Positions 1-9,290 are shown, counted from the first letter of the stretch. The stretch is 64,000 nt of DNA from Nocardioides massiliensis (GCF_030811215.1 NZ_JAUSQM010000001.1:1860001-1924000), one strand, 5' to 3'. Notes: generated from the letters alone by a model not told the origin. Numbers and translations: made by a program.

Positions 1-1
1 C

Positions 2-814
2 CTCGTGGTCGCGATCAGCCAGTCCGGCGAGACCGCCGACACGCTCATGGCCATCCGCTACGCCCGCGCCCAGCGCGCCAAGGTGCTGGCGATCTGCAAC
101 TCCAACGGCTCGACGATCCCGCGCGAGTCCGATGCGGTCATCTACACCCACGCCGGCCCCGAGATCGGCGTCGCCTCCACCAAGGGCTACCTGACGCAGC
201 TCATCGCCTGCTACCTGCTCGGCCTCTATCTCGCCCAGGTCCGCGGCACCCGGTTCGGCGACGAGATCGCGATGATCGTGCGCGAGCTCGAGACCATGCC
301 GCAGCACATCCAGACCGTGCTCGACAACGCCGAGGAGGTCTACGCCCTCGCCCGCGAGTACGTCGATGCCACCTCGGTGCTCTTCCTCGGCCGCCACGCG
401 GGCTATCCGGTCGCGCTCGAGGGCGCGCTGAAGCTCAAGGAGCTCGCCTACATCCACGCCGAGGGGTTCGCCGCGGGCGAGCTCAAGCACGGCCCGATCG
501 CGCTCATCGAGGACGGCCTGCCGGTCTTCTGCGTCGTCCCGCCCCGCGGGCGCGACCAGCTGCACGACAAGATGATCAGCGGCATCCAGGAGATCAAGGC
601 GCGCGGTGCCACCGCCATCTGCCTGGCCGAGGACGACGACGACGAGATCACGCCGTACGCCGACCGGCTGATCCGGCTGCCGAAGGTCTCGACGCTGCTG
701 CAGCCGCTGCTCTCCGTCGTGCCCCTGCAGCTGTTCGCGTGCGAGCTCGCCACGCTCCGTGGCCACGACGTCGACCAGCCGCGCAACCTCGCCAAGTCCG
801 TCACCGTCGAGTGA
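2..814 (+). CDS. glmS: Glutamine-fructose-6-phosphate aminotransferase, C-terminal part
   Basis: The 5' end lies outside the window; 270 residues are visible. GlmS makes glucosamine-6-phosphate from fructose-6-phosphate and glutamine, the first step towards UDP-GlcNAc and peptidoglycan. What remains is the isomerase half with its sugar-binding SIS domains: the phosphate-binding SQSGETADT sits at the very start, the second SIS domain contains [23 protein letters not shown] (positions about 418-492), and the protein ends in the near-invariant NLAKSVTVE. The N-terminal glutamine amidotransferase domain is not in view. acpS follows after 13 bases, then nnr and alr, the usual actinobacterial order. 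Identification is secure; only the missing N-terminus limits it. Confidence 0.96.
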   Translation, partial: LVVAISQSGETADTLMAIRYARAQRAKVLAICNSNGSTIPRESDAVIYTHAGPEIGVASTKGYLTQLIACYLLGLYLAQVRGTRFGDEIAMIVRELETMPQHIQTVLDNAEEVYALAREYVDATSVLFLGRHAGYPVALEGALKLKELAYIHAEGFAAGELKHGPIALIEDGLPVFCVVPPRGRDQLHDKMISGIQEIKARGATAICLAEDDDDEITPYADRLIRLPKVSTLLQPLLSVVPLQLFACELATLRGHDVDQPRNLAKSVTVE

Positions 815-827
815 AGTCGGTCGCCCG

Positions 828-1181
828 ATGGCTGTAGTCGGCGTCGGCATCGACGTGGTCGACATCGACCGGTTCGCCGCCACCCTCGAGCGGACACCGG
901 CGATGCGCCTACGGCTCTTCACCCCCGCGGAGCAGGAGCTCGGCATCGCCTCACTCGCGGCGCGGTTCGCCGCGAAGGAGGCGGTCGCCAAGGCGCTCGG
1001 CGCCCCGGTCGGCCTGTCGTGGCTGGACGCCGAGGTCGTCTGCGAGGACTCGGGGCGCCCGCACCTGCAGCTGCGCGGCACCGTCGCGATACGCGCCGCG
1101 GAGCTCGGCGTCACCAGCAGCCACGTGTCGCTCTCGCACGACGCCGGGATCGCCAGCGCGGTCGTGGTCCTCGAGTCCTGA
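828..1181 (+). CDS. acpS: Holo-[acyl-carrier-protein] synthase
   Basis: AcpS moves 4'-phosphopantetheine from CoA to the serine of apo-acyl carrier protein. The 117-residue product has the family size. The first metal-binding motif [10 protein letters not shown] (Asp9) and the second [12 protein letters not shown] (Glu51) are both present. The ATG at 828 is chosen because the protein then begins directly before GIDVVDIDR; an upstream extension in the same frame would overlap glmS and is low-complexity. There is no obvious ribosome site, so translation may be coupled to glmS, which ends 13 bases upstream. Confidence 0.95.
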   Translation: MAVVGVGIDVVDIDRFAATLERTPAMRLRLFTPAEQELGIASLAARFAAKEAVAKALGAPVGLSWLDAEVVCEDSGRPHLQLRGTVAIRAAELGVTSSHVSLSHDAGIASAVVVLES

Positions 1182-1192
1182 GCTCCCAGGAA

Positions 1193-1198
1193 TAGGCT
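1193..1198 (+). promoter_or_regulatory. -10 box of a probable leaderless promoter for nnr
   Basis: TAGGCT is followed by exactly six bases and the ATG of nnr, with no Shine-Dalgarno sequence. The same TAGGCT-N6-ATG layout occurs before the histidine kinase (7468) and alkB (49106). Transcription would start at or next to the A of the start codon. No convincing -35 box is visible. Confidence 0.55.
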
Positions 1199-1204
1199 GA
1201 CGAC

Positions 1205-2599
1205 ATGCGTGAGGCCCACACCGTCGAGCAGGTGCGCGCCGCCGAGGACGTCGTGCTGGCCCGCGTCCCCGACGGTGCGCTGATGCAGCGCGCCGCCGGC
1301 GGTCTCGCCAGCGCGCTCGCGGACTTCCTTGGACGTGTGTACGGCGCACGCGTCCTGCTCCTCGTCGGTGCCGGCAACAACGGCGGTGACGCGTTGTACG
1401 CCGGAGCCAGCCTCGCGCGCCGCGGCGCGCAGGTCGACGCGGTGTTGCTGGGGGGCGAGCGCACCCACGCCGCGGGGCTCGCGGCGTACCGCGCAGCGGG
1501 TGGCCAGGTGGTCGAGCCCGCGCAGGTGCGCGACACGGACGTGGTGGTCGACGGCATCGTCGGGATCGGGGGCACGCCGGGTCTGCGGGCCGAGGCGATG
1601 GCCGTGCTCGACATGGTCGATGCGCCGGTGGTGGCGGTGGACGTGCCGTCGGGGGTCGACGTCGACACCGGCGAGACACCGGAGGCACACGTCGTCGCCG
1701 ACCTGACCGTCACGTTCGGGACGCTCAAGCCGTGTCACCTGATCGACCCGGCCGCGCAGGCCTGCGGTGCGGTGCACCTGGTCGATCTCGGACTCGACCT
1801 GCCCCGTGCCGATGTGGTCGCCCTCCAAGCACCCGAGGTTCGAGCCCTGCTGCCGCGCCCGACGCCGGACGCCCACAAATACACCCGTGGCGTCGTCGGG
1901 CTGCGGGTCGGCTCCGCGACCTATCCGGGAGCCGCGGTCCTCAGCGCGCTCGGTGCCTCCAGCGGGCTGGTCGGGATGGTGCGCTACGTCGGCAGCGCGA
2001 CCGACCAGGTGCTGGCCGTCGCGCCCGAGATCGTGGGCGCCGGACGCGTGCAGGCATGGGTGGTCGGATCCGGGGGTGGCGACGAGGCGGCGGAGGCGCT
2101 GGCGGACGCGTTCGCCGACGAGGTGCCCGTGCTCATCGACGCCGACGGGTTGCGGCACCTCGACGCGCCGCCGCCGGTCCCGGCGCTGCTCACGCCGCAC
2201 GCCGGGGAGCTCGCCGCGATGCTGGACGTCCCACGCGACGACGTGGAGACCGCGCCACTGCGCCACGCACGGGAGGCAGCCGACCGGTTCGGCGCCGCGG
2301 TGCTGCTCAAGGGTCGCCGCACCCTGGTCGCCGAGCCCGGCGGACGGGTCTACGTCAACACCACCGGCACGCCCTGGCTGGCGACCGCCGGTGCCGGAGA
2401 CGTGCTCGGCGGCCTGTGCGGCGCACTGATGGCGGCCGGTCTGGAACCGGTGCTCGCCGGCGCCGTGGGCTCCTGGGTGGCCGGCGCCGCCGCGTCCGAG
2501 CTCGCCGCGGACGGTCCGCTGACCGCCTCGCAGCTCGCCAGGGCGATCCCGGGCACCGTGCGCCGCCTGCTGACCGACCCCGAGGACGGTCCGTGGTGA
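1205..2599 (+). CDS. nnr: Bifunctional NAD(P)H-hydrate epimerase / ADP-dependent NAD(P)H-hydrate dehydratase
   Basis: This enzyme repairs hydrated NADH and NADPH: the N-terminal half epimerises the hydrate and the C-terminal half dehydrates it using ADP. The 464 residues show both halves. The YjeF-N Rossmann motif GAGNNGGDALYAG is at residues 55-67. The ribokinase-like half has LLTPHAGE and the catalytic GAGDVLGG at residue 396. The fused arrangement is normal in bacteria. The stop overlaps the start of alr by four bases (GTGA), so the two are probably cotranslated. A TAGGCT box six bases before the ATG suggests a promoter of its own. Confidence 0.95.
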   Translation: MREAHTVEQVRAAEDVVLARVPDGALMQRAAGGLASALADFLGRVYGARVLLLVGAGNNGGDALYAGASLARRGAQVDAVLLGGERTHAAGLAAYRAAGGQVVEPAQVRDTDVVVDGIVGIGGTPGLRAEAMAVLDMVDAPVVAVDVPSGVDVDTGETPEAHVVADLTVTFGTLKPCHLIDPAAQACGAVHLVDLGLDLPRADVVALQAPEVRALLPRPTPDAHKYTRGVVGLRVGSATYPGAAVLSALGASSGLVGMVRYVGSATDQVLAVAPEIVGAGRVQAWVVGSGGGDEAAEALADAFADEVPVLIDADGLRHLDAPPPVPALLTPHAGELAAMLDVPRDDVETAPLRHAREAADRFGAAVLLKGRRTLVAEPGGRVYVNTTGTPWLATAGAGDVLGGLCGALMAAGLEPVLAGAVGSWVAGAAASELAADGPLTASQLARAIPGTVRRLLTDPEDGPW

Positions 2600-3774
2600 G
2601 TGTCGCTCGTGCCGAGCTCGTCGTCGACCTGGACGCGATCGAGGCCAACGTCCGCCGCCTCGCCGCGGCCGCCGGCCCCGCGCGGCTGATGGTCGTCGTC
2701 AAGGCCGACGGCTACGGCCACGGGATGGTCCCGGTCGCCCGGGCCGCGCGGCGCGCCGGTGCACCGTGGCTCGGCGCCGCCGTCCTCGAGGAGGCGCTGG
2801 CGCTGCGCGAGGCCGGCGACACCGGCCGGATCCTGACCTGGCTCACCGTGCCGGGGGAGGACGTGCGTGCGGGGGTACGCGCCGGGCTGGACCTCACGGC
2901 GTACTCCGTCGCGGAGGTGGAGCACGTGCGGGCGGCGGCCCGCGACACCGGCGTGCGTGCCCGGCTGCAGCTGAAGATCGACACCGGCCTGCACCGGGGC
3001 GGCGCGACCGAGACCGCGTGGCCGGCGGTGGTGCAGGCAGCGCTCGACGCCCAGCGCTCCGGCGAGGTCGAGGTCACCGGCATGTGGTCCCACCTCGCCT
3101 GCGCCGACGAGCCCGACCACCCCGCCAACGGCGCCCAGGAGGGGGTCTTCGCCCGGGCGGTCTCCGTCGCCGAGGACGCCGGCCTGCGCTTCGAGGTGCG
3201 CCACCTCGCCAACTCGGCGGCCACCCTGGTCCGGCCGTCTGCACACTGGGACCTCGTTCGGTGCGGCATCGCGGCGTACGGCCTCACCCCCGACCCCGTG
3301 CTCGGCACCGCCACCGAGCTCGGCCTGCGCCAGGCGATGACGGTGCGCTCGCACCTCGTGCTGGTGAAGCCTGTCGCCGCGGGCGAGGCCGTCTCCTACG
3401 GCCACACCTGGCGCGCGCCCCGCGACACCGTCGTCGGCCTGGTGCCGCTGGGGTACGGCGACGGGATCCCGCGCCACGCCTCCTCCGGACCGGACGGCCG
3501 CGGTGCCGAGGTGCTGGTCGGCGGACGCCGGGCACCGGTGCGCGGTCGCATCTGCATGGACCAGTTCGTCGTCGAGCTGGGACACCCGGCCGACGGCGGG
3601 ATCCCCGCCCGCGCCGGTGACCCGGTGACGCTGCTCGGGTCGGCCGACGGTGCGCCCAGCGCCCAGGACTGGGCCGACGCCGCCGGCACGATCGGCTACG
3701 AGATCGTCACCCGCATGCGGGGGCGTCAACAGCGGCGCTACGTCGGCGCCCACGCCGAGGAGGACACCCGGTGA
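2596..3774 (+). CDS. alr: Alanine racemase
   Basis: A PLP enzyme interconverting L- and D-alanine for peptidoglycan. The 392-residue protein carries the PLP-lysine motif VVKADGYGHG (Lys36), the substrate-side RICMDQ and GYGDGIPR. The GTG at 2596 is chosen because it overlaps the nnr stop as GTGA and puts AELVVDLDAIEANVR at the expected N-terminus; a second GTG one codon earlier is the only nearby alternative. Its stop overlaps the next gene in the same way, giving a tight run of nnr, alr, hydrolase and GNAT-tsaE. Confidence 0.96.
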   Translation: MSVARAELVVDLDAIEANVRRLAAAAGPARLMVVVKADGYGHGMVPVARAARRAGAPWLGAAVLEEALALREAGDTGRILTWLTVPGEDVRAGVRAGLDLTAYSVAEVEHVRAAARDTGVRARLQLKIDTGLHRGGATETAWPAVVQAALDAQRSGEVEVTGMWSHLACADEPDHPANGAQEGVFARAVSVAEDAGLRFEVRHLANSAATLVRPSAHWDLVRCGIAAYGLTPDPVLGTATELGLRQAMTVRSHLVLVKPVAAGEAVSYGHTWRAPRDTVVGLVPLGYGDGIPRHASSGPDGRGAEVLVGGRRAPVRGRICMDQFVVELGHPADGGIPARAGDPVTLLGSADGAPSAQDWADAAGTIGYEIVTRMRGRQQRRYVGAHAEEDTR

Positions 3775-4820
3775 GCACCCTGCGCCGGATCGCCCTGGGG
3801 CTCGGCGGGCTGGTCGCTGCCGCCGGTGCGGCCGGAGTCGTGGCCGAGCGCGCCCACACGCGCCGCCGCTCCCGGCTGCAGGGGTCCATCGACCGACTCG
3901 GCTCGCTGCGGGGGGAGGTGCGCACGGTGCGCGCGGGTGACGGTGTCGGTCTGCACGTGGAGGTCGACGAGCCGGGTGAGCAGCCGAACGGCGACGCGGG
4001 CGAGCTGACGATCGTCTTCGTCCACGGCTACGCCCTCAACCACGACTGCTGGCACCACCAGCGTGCGTGGGCCCGGAAGGCGGGGATCCGTGCGGTCCTC
4101 TACGACCAGCGCTCCCACGGCCGATCCGAGCGCTCTGAGATCGACAACGCCACCATCGAGCAGCTCGGCCGCGACCTCGCGCGCGTCATCGACGAGGCCT
4201 GCCCGGGACCGGTCGTGCTGGTCGGCCACTCGATGGGCGGGATGACGCTGCTGGCGCTGGCCGAGGAGCGTCCGGAGCTGTTCGGCGAGAAGGTCGTCGG
4301 CGTCGCCCTGGTATCGACCACGGCAGGTGGGCTCAACCCGGGTCGCGTGCTGGCGCCCTTCTTGCCCGCCGACCTCTCCGGCACCCTCGCACCCCGTGCG
4401 ATGGCGGCACTGTCGCGGGTGCCGGCGGCGGTCGACCTCGCCCGGCGCCGCGGCACCGAGATCGGCACGCGCGTGATCAGCATGTTCGCCTTCGGCGAGC
4501 GGCCCGACCCCGCGACCGCGATCTTCGTCGACGAGATGATCGCGCAGACGTCGTTCGAGGTGCTGGCGGAGTTCTTCGACAACTTCGGGCGCCTCGACAA
4601 GTTCACGGTGCTCGACTCGCTCGCGCACGTCCCGACCGTGATCGTCTGCGGCACCCGCGACAAGCTCACCTCGATCGGGCACTCGCGCAAGATGGCCTCG
4701 TTGCTGCCGACCGCGGATCTCATCGAGTGCGAGGGTGCCGGTCACATGGTGATCCTCGAGCAGCCCGACGAGGTCAACGCAGCCCTGGCGACCCTGGTCG
4801 AGCGGGCGAGCGCACGATGA
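3771..4820 (+). CDS. Alpha/beta hydrolase with N-terminal membrane segment
   Basis: A 349-residue hydrolase of unknown substrate. A hydrophobic stretch at residues 6-25 (IALGLGGLVAAAGAAGVV) is a membrane anchor or signal sequence. The catalytic set is visible: oxyanion-region HGYALN near residue 85, nucleophile GHSMGG (Ser154), an Asp in CGTRDKLTS, and His325 in GAGHMVILEQ. In many actinobacteria a hydrolase of this type sits between alr and tsaE, so the position is conserved though its role is not known. It overlaps both neighbours by 4 bp (GTGA, ATGA), so it is part of the same transcript. Confidence 0.85.
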   Translation: MSTLRRIALGLGGLVAAAGAAGVVAERAHTRRRSRLQGSIDRLGSLRGEVRTVRAGDGVGLHVEVDEPGEQPNGDAGELTIVFVHGYALNHDCWHHQRAWARKAGIRAVLYDQRSHGRSERSEIDNATIEQLGRDLARVIDEACPGPVVLVGHSMGGMTLLALAEERPELFGEKVVGVALVSTTAGGLNPGRVLAPFLPADLSGTLAPRAMAALSRVPAAVDLARRRGTEIGTRVISMFAFGERPDPATAIFVDEMIAQTSFEVLAEFFDNFGRLDKFTVLDSLAHVPTVIVCGTRDKLTSIGHSRKMASLLPTADLIECEGAGHMVILEQPDEVNAALATLVERASAR

Positions 4821-5806
4821 CCGGCGCCGCACGCGTCCGCCGCGCCGTCCCCGCCGACGTGCCCGCCATGGTCGAAGTCATCCACACCGCGTTCGCCGCA
4901 CGACCCGCCCTCGACCCACCCTCCACCCAGCTCGAGGAGACCGCCGCCTCGGTGGGCCGGGTGGTCGACGGATCGGGGGCGCTGGTCGCGCTCGGGCCGG
5001 ACGGGTCGGTCGTCGGCACGATCCTGCTCGCCGACCACGGCGAGCGGTTGGGCCTGCACCGGGTGTCGGTGCTGCCGACCCACCAGGGCGAGGGCATCGC
5101 GGTCGCCATGGCCCAGGCCGCCGAGGACGAGGCGCACACCCGGGGCCACAGCGGGGTCGAGCTCGGTGCCCGCGTCGAGCTCCCGCACAACGTGGAGTTC
5201 TGGCGCAACCTCGGGTACGCCGTGATCGACCGTGCCGGTCCCCACCTGACGATGGCACGCGAGCTCCCGGTCGCCATCGACCTCGCCACCGCCGAGGACA
5301 CCCGCGCCGCGGGTGCCCGGTTGGCCGGCCTGCTGCGCGCCGGCGACCTGCTGATCCTCACCGGCGACCTCGGCGCCGGCAAGACCACCTTCACCCAGGG
5401 CCTGGGAGAGGGGCTCGGCGTGCGCGGGCAGGTCACCTCGCCCACCTTCATCCTCGCCCGCACCCATCCCTCGCTGGGCGACGGGCCGGGCCTGGTGCAC
5501 GTGGACGCCTACCGCCTCGGGGGGATCGACGAGCTCGACGACCTCGACCTCGACACCGCGCTCGCGACCTCCGTCGCCGTCGTGGAGTGGGGGGAGCAGA
5601 TGGCCGAGGCGCTGGCCGAGGACCGGCTCGAGATCACCCTGCGTCGCCGCCGCGGCAGCGACGCTCTCGTCGACAACGACGATCTCGACGACACCGACCC
5701 CCGCGAGCTGGTGGTCACCCCGGTCGGACGGCGCTGGGTGGGCGCCGGTCTGCGGGCGGTGCTGACCGGCGCACGGTCACACCCAGCGGAAGAGCCGGGC
5801 CGCTAG
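4817..5806 (+). CDS. tsaE: GNAT acetyltransferase fused to tRNA threonylcarbamoyladenosine ATPase TsaE
   Basis: A two-domain protein of 329 residues. Residues 1-150 are a GNAT acetyltransferase (acetyl-CoA loop near HQGEGIAVA, residues 89-97). Residues 151-329 are TsaE, the ATPase that works with TsaB and TsaD to make t6A at position 37 of ANN-decoding tRNAs: Walker A GDLGAGKT (183-190), TSPTFILAR and VHVDAYRLG. TsaE alone is about 150 residues, so the fusion is real and in one frame with no internal ribosome site that I can see. The acetyl acceptor is unknown. The start overlaps the hydrolase by ATGA. The 3' end overlaps the convergent ABC permease by 30 bases. Confidence 0.9.
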   Translation: MTGAARVRRAVPADVPAMVEVIHTAFAARPALDPPSTQLEETAASVGRVVDGSGALVALGPDGSVVGTILLADHGERLGLHRVSVLPTHQGEGIAVAMAQAAEDEAHTRGHSGVELGARVELPHNVEFWRNLGYAVIDRAGPHLTMARELPVAIDLATAEDTRAAGARLAGLLRAGDLLILTGDLGAGKTTFTQGLGEGLGVRGQVTSPTFILARTHPSLGDGPGLVHVDAYRLGGIDELDDLDLDTALATSVAVVEWGEQMAEALAEDRLEITLRRRRGSDALVDNDDLDDTDPRELVVTPVGRRWVGAGLRAVLTGARSHPAEEPGR

Positions 5807-6565
5807 GCCACCGGTCACCACCCCCCACCCGCCGAGTGCGGCGATGTGGGCCGGCTCGGGCCGCTCGCCGACCCACACGTCCGACAGCGCCGCGTTGCCC
5901 GCGCCGTACGGCAAGGACTCCCCGATCGTCTGCAGCACTCCCGGCAGGTTCTCCGCCGGACCGAAGCCGCCCCCGAGCGCGAGCATGACGAAGAACGCGC
6001 CGAGTCCGAGGGCGAGCGCGGCGTTGACCGACGGGGCCACGGCGGCGATGAGGATGCCGACGCCATACATGGCGGTGAGCAGCAGGACGCCGACGAGCAG
6101 CGCCCACCCGAGGCGCGCGGGCGGTGTCACGCCGAAGAACGCGGCGCCCACACCGAACATCAGCCCGACGCCGATCAGGACCTGCGCGAGGCTGACGGCG
6201 ACCTGCGCGAGCAGGATCATCACGGGTCGGGCAGGCGTGACCGCGAGCCGTTTGAGGACGCCGTACTTGCGATAGGTCGCCAGGAAGGACGGCATGTTCA
6301 CCACCCCGACCAGCGCCACCACCATCGTCACGGTCAGCGGCATGAGGATGGCGTTCATGACGGTGGAGCCGTCGGCCAGGCGCTGGTCGCCGTCCTGGCC
6401 GATCCCGTTCATCACCAGGAGCAGGAACGGCATGCCGATCGGGAGGATCAGCCCGGAGGTGTCCCGGGCCGTCATCCGAGCCTCGGCGAGGAGCAGCTGG
6501 CCCCAGGCGGCCGCCGGCAACGGACGGGGGGCGGGAAGCTCGATGCGGGGGTCGGTCATCGTCAT
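5777..6565 (-). CDS. ABC-2 type transporter permease
   Basis: A 262-residue integral membrane protein with about six hydrophobic segments, typical of drug-, lipid- or polyketide-exporting ABC-2 permeases (DrrB/NatB type). It starts at the ATG overlapping the ATPase stop (ATGA), so the pair is coupled. Features include the cytosolic stretch RKYGVLKRLAVTPARP and several glycine-rich helices. The adjacent divergent histidine kinase and response regulator probably control it. The substrate cannot be read from sequence. Confidence 0.85.
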   Translation of the reverse strand: MTMTDPRIELPAPRPLPAAAWGQLLLAEARMTARDTSGLILPIGMPFLLLVMNGIGQDGDQRLADGSTVMNAILMPLTVTMVVALVGVVNMPSFLATYRKYGVLKRLAVTPARPVMILLAQVAVSLAQVLIGVGLMFGVGAAFFGVTPPARLGWALLVGVLLLTAMYGVGILIAAVAPSVNAALALGLGAFFVMLALGGGFGPAENLPGVLQTIGESLPYGAGNAALSDVWVGERPEPAHIAALGGWGVVTGGLAARLFRWV

Positions 6566-7338
6566 GGCCTCTCGTCGGGCTGCCCGGGCTCACCGAGCTC
6601 GTGACCGGTGAGCTGGAGGAACGCGTCGTCGAGGGTCACCGTGGTCGCGCGGAAGTCGGTGGCGGGTACGTCGGCGGCCACGCGCCGCACCAGCCCTGCC
6701 GGGCTGTCGAGGGCGACGACCTTCCCCGTGTCGAGGATCGCGACCCGGTCGCAGAGGCGTTCGACCTCGGCCATGTCGTGGCTGACGAGCACGATGGTGG
6801 TGCCGTCGTCGCGCATCTCCTCCACGAGCTGCCACACCCCACGCCGAGCCGAGGAGTCGAGCCCGGTGGTGAGCTCGTCCAGCACGGCCAGGCGCGGTCG
6901 GCCGACCAGCGCGAGCGCGATGCTCAGCCGCTGACCCTCGCCGCCGGAGAGCTTCTCGTAGCGTGAGTCGCGGACCTTGCCCAGACCCAGCCGCTCCACC
7001 AGCTGCTCCGGGTCCGCGCCCTCGCGATAGAACGAGCGATACAACCGCACCAGCTCCATCACTGTCAGGCTCGGGTGCAGGTGGGTGGCCTGCAGCTGGG
7101 CGCCGACGACCTGCTGGACCCGGGCGCGCTCGGTGCGGGGATCGAGTCCGAAGACCCGCACCTGGCCACCGTCGGGCCTGCGCAGCCCGAGGGCGCACTC
7201 GACCGTCGTCGTCTTCCCGGCGCCGTTGCGGCCCAGGACCCCGAAGATCTCGCCGCGCTCGACCGCCAGGCTCACGCCGTCGACGACGGCACGACCGCCG
7301 TACGTCTTGCGCAGGTCGGTGATCTCGACAACCGGCAT
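6562..7338 (-). CDS. ABC transporter ATP-binding protein
   Basis: A 258-residue ATPase that energises the permease encoded next to it. It has Walker A GRNGAGKT (36-43), signature LSGGEGQRLS, Walker B followed by DELTTGLD (Leu where Pro is usual), and the H-loop LVSHDMAEVE. The start is the ATG at 7338, preceded by the good ribosome site AAGGGGGAACCG; an ATG five codons upstream would lack a site. The stop overlaps the permease start. Gene order and divergent two-component genes match antibiotic-responsive exporters of Gram-positive bacteria, though the inducer is unknown. Confidence 0.9.
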   Translation of the reverse strand: MPVVEITDLRKTYGGRAVVDGVSLAVERGEIFGVLGRNGAGKTTTVECALGLRRPDGGQVRVFGLDPRTERARVQQVVGAQLQATHLHPSLTVMELVRLYRSFYREGADPEQLVERLGLGKVRDSRYEKLSGGEGQRLSIALALVGRPRLAVLDELTTGLDSSARRGVWQLVEEMRDDGTTIVLVSHDMAEVERLCDRVAILDTGKVVALDSPAGLVRRVAADVPATDFRATTVTLDDAFLQLTGHELGEPGQPDERP

Positions 7339-7455
7339 CGGTTCCCCCTTCATCGGTGCCGAGGACGCTAGGAGCCGAACGGAGCCGGCACATCTGCCGA
7401 TCGTCACCACCCGCACCCATGACCTTCGGCACCTGCCGGCTGGCCTCGGCTTCCC

Positions 7456-7461
7456 TAGGCT
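7456..7461 (+). promoter_or_regulatory. -10 box of a probable leaderless promoter for the histidine kinase
   Basis: TAGGCT lies exactly six bases before the ATG at 7468 and there is no ribosome site. It sits in the 129-base gap shared with the divergent ABC genes, so the response regulator probably binds in this gap. Confidence 0.55.
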
Positions 7462-7467
7462 GAGCCG

Positions 7468-8631
7468 ATGCAGCACAACGACCGGGTGGAGCTCTGGGCG
7501 GGCGCGAGCATGCTCGTCGTCTGCCTGCTGATCGGGGGTGTGGAGGCGAGCTCGGTCCTGGCACACGCAACGGGCGGGTACTTCGCCGGCTGGCTGCTGA
7601 CCTTCGTCGTGTTCGTCGTCGGCCTGCTGCTCGCTGCAGTGATGGTGGGGCGCTCGCGGGAGCCGGCGCAGCGGCTGCTGCTGGTGGCCCCTCCGGTGGG
7701 GGCGGCAGCGGTGCTGGTCCTGCTCTCCCCCAGCCGCGGGGGGATGGTCGCGATCCTGGTGGTGGTGAGCACCGCCATCTGCGCCTACCACCTGGGCGTA
7801 CGCGGTCTCACCGTCGTCATCGTCGGGAACTCCGCCGTCATCGCGGCCGCCGCGGCGGGTCTCGGCCCGTTGGTGGGCCATCCTGCTCGGACATCGGAGG
7901 TCGTCCTGGTCGCCGTGCTCTACGCGCTGCTGCAAGCCGGCAGCGCCGCCGCGGTGTGGAGCCAGCAACGGGTGGAGGCAGCGCTCGAGGAGGTCTCGGC
8001 CGCCCACGTCGCGCTGCGCAGCACCTCGGCGCTGTTGGCCGAGTCGAGCCAGGCGCAGGAGCGACTGCGGATCGCTCGGGACCTGCACGACGTCCTCGGC
8101 CACCAGCTCGCTGCGCTGGCGCTCGAGCTCGAGATCGCCTCGCACCGGGTCGAGGGTGCGGCTGAGGAGCACGTGCTCCGGGCGCGGGGGTTGGCCAAGG
8201 AGCTGCTCGGCGACGTGCGGGCCGTCGTCGGCAACGAGCGACACCGCTCCTTCGACCTTGCGTCCGCCCTGGTCGGCATCGTCACGGAGGTGCCACGGCC
8301 GCAGGTGCATCTCGACGTCGACCCGGACGTGGACCTCGACGACGACCGTGCTGCAGCGCTGGTGCGCATCGTGCAGGAGGTCACCACCAACGCCATCCGC
8401 CACTCCGCTGCGGCGCACCTGTGGATCCGCCTCGGCGGGGACGGACGCCGGGTCTGCCTGGAGGCATGGGACGACGGGGTCGGGGTGCCCCGCGGCGTCA
8501 TCGTGCCGGGCAATGGGTTGCGCGGGCTGACCGAACGGGTCGCCGAGATCGGCGGGACGGTCGAGCTCGACGGGACCTCGGGGTTCCGGGTCCGAGTCGA
8601 GCTCCCAGCGCGGCAGGCGACGCCCGCATGA
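7468..8631 (+). CDS. Sensor histidine kinase, NarL/DesK class
   Basis: A membrane sensor kinase of 387 residues. Residues 12-165 hold about five hydrophobic segments with no large extracellular domain, so it probably senses within or at the membrane. Dimerisation and phosphoacceptor follow: RIARDLHDVLGHQ with His207 (HisKA_3). The ATPase domain has the N-box TTNAIRHS and G-box GNGLRGL. It overlaps the response regulator by 4 bp (ATGA). The likely target is the divergent ABC exporter at 5777-7338, inferred from position only. Confidence 0.9.
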   Translation: MQHNDRVELWAGASMLVVCLLIGGVEASSVLAHATGGYFAGWLLTFVVFVVGLLLAAVMVGRSREPAQRLLLVAPPVGAAAVLVLLSPSRGGMVAILVVVSTAICAYHLGVRGLTVVIVGNSAVIAAAAAGLGPLVGHPARTSEVVLVAVLYALLQAGSAAAVWSQQRVEAALEEVSAAHVALRSTSALLAESSQAQERLRIARDLHDVLGHQLAALALELEIASHRVEGAAEEHVLRARGLAKELLGDVRAVVGNERHRSFDLASALVGIVTEVPRPQVHLDVDPDVDLDDDRAAALVRIVQEVTTNAIRHSAAAHLWIRLGGDGRRVCLEAWDDGVGVPRGVIVPGNGLRGLTERVAEIGGTVELDGTSGFRVRVELPARQATPA

Positions 8632-9290
8632 TCCGGGTCTGCATCGCCGACGACCAGACCATCGTGCGGCAGGGCATCGAGAGCCTGCTGGCCCTGAGCG
8701 ACGAGGTCGAGGTCGTCGGACGGGCCAGCGACGGTGACGAGGCGCTGACCGTCGTCGAGACCGCGGGCCCCGACGTCCTCCTGCTCGATCTCCGCATGCC
8801 CGGCCGGGACGGCATCGCGACGCTAGAGGCACTGCGTGAGGCGGGAAGCAGCGTCGCGGTCCTGGTCCTGACCACGTTCGACGACGACGAGCTGGTGCTG
8901 CGCGCGCTGCGTGCGGGCGCCAGGGGCTACCTGCTCAAGGACGTCACCCTCGAGGAGCTCGTCGAAGCGATCCGGGTGCTGGCTGCCGGCGGGACGCTCG
9001 TCCAGCCCGCGCTGACCGACCGGTTGCTGCGCCACATCGACGCCGAGCCGCTGCCCGACGGCTTCAGCCACCTGCCCACCCCGCAGTCGCTGACTTCGCG
9101 CGAGACCGAGATCCTCCGGTTGCTCGCCAGTGGCTTCACCAACCGCGAGGTCGCCGAGGCGCTGTTCCTCGCCGAGGGCACCGTGAAGAACCACATCTCC
9201 ACCGTCCTGGCCAAGCTCGGGGTCAAGGACCGCACCCGGGCGGTGCTCCGGGCGCTGCACCTCGGACTGCTCACCCCGCCCAGGCCGTAG
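8628..9290 (+). CDS. Two-component response regulator, NarL/LuxR family
   Basis: A 220-residue DNA-binding regulator, partner of the kinase just upstream. Receiver domain: acidic pair ADD (7-9), phosphoacceptor Asp54 in LLLDLRMPG, Thr in LTTFDD, Lys in LLKDVT. The LuxR helix-turn-helix is at about 150-210, with LTSRETEILRLLASG and VAEALFLAEGTVKNHIS. The start overlaps the kinase stop (ATGA). The stop codon TAG is also the first part of a TAGGCT box that may be the tsaB promoter. Confidence 0.92.
   Translation: MIRVCIADDQTIVRQGIESLLALSDEVEVVGRASDGDEALTVVETAGPDVLLLDLRMPGRDGIATLEALREAGSSVAVLVLTTFDDDELVLRALRAGARGYLLKDVTLEELVEAIRVLAAGGTLVQPALTDRLLRHIDAEPLPDGFSHLPTPQSLTSRETEILRLLASGFTNREVAEALFLAEGTVKNHISTVLAKLGVKDRTRAVLRALHLGLLTPPRP

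Noticed and set aside
1732-2595. Long N-terminal extension of alr through the end of nnr
   Set aside because: Arg/Ala/Pro-rich translation with no similarity to alanine racemase; the GTG at 2596 with GTGA overlap gives the normal protein.
5777-9290. Integrative element or transposon around the exporter cassette
   Set aside because: No transposase, integrase, tRNA site or border repeats could be found; only gene order suggests insertion.
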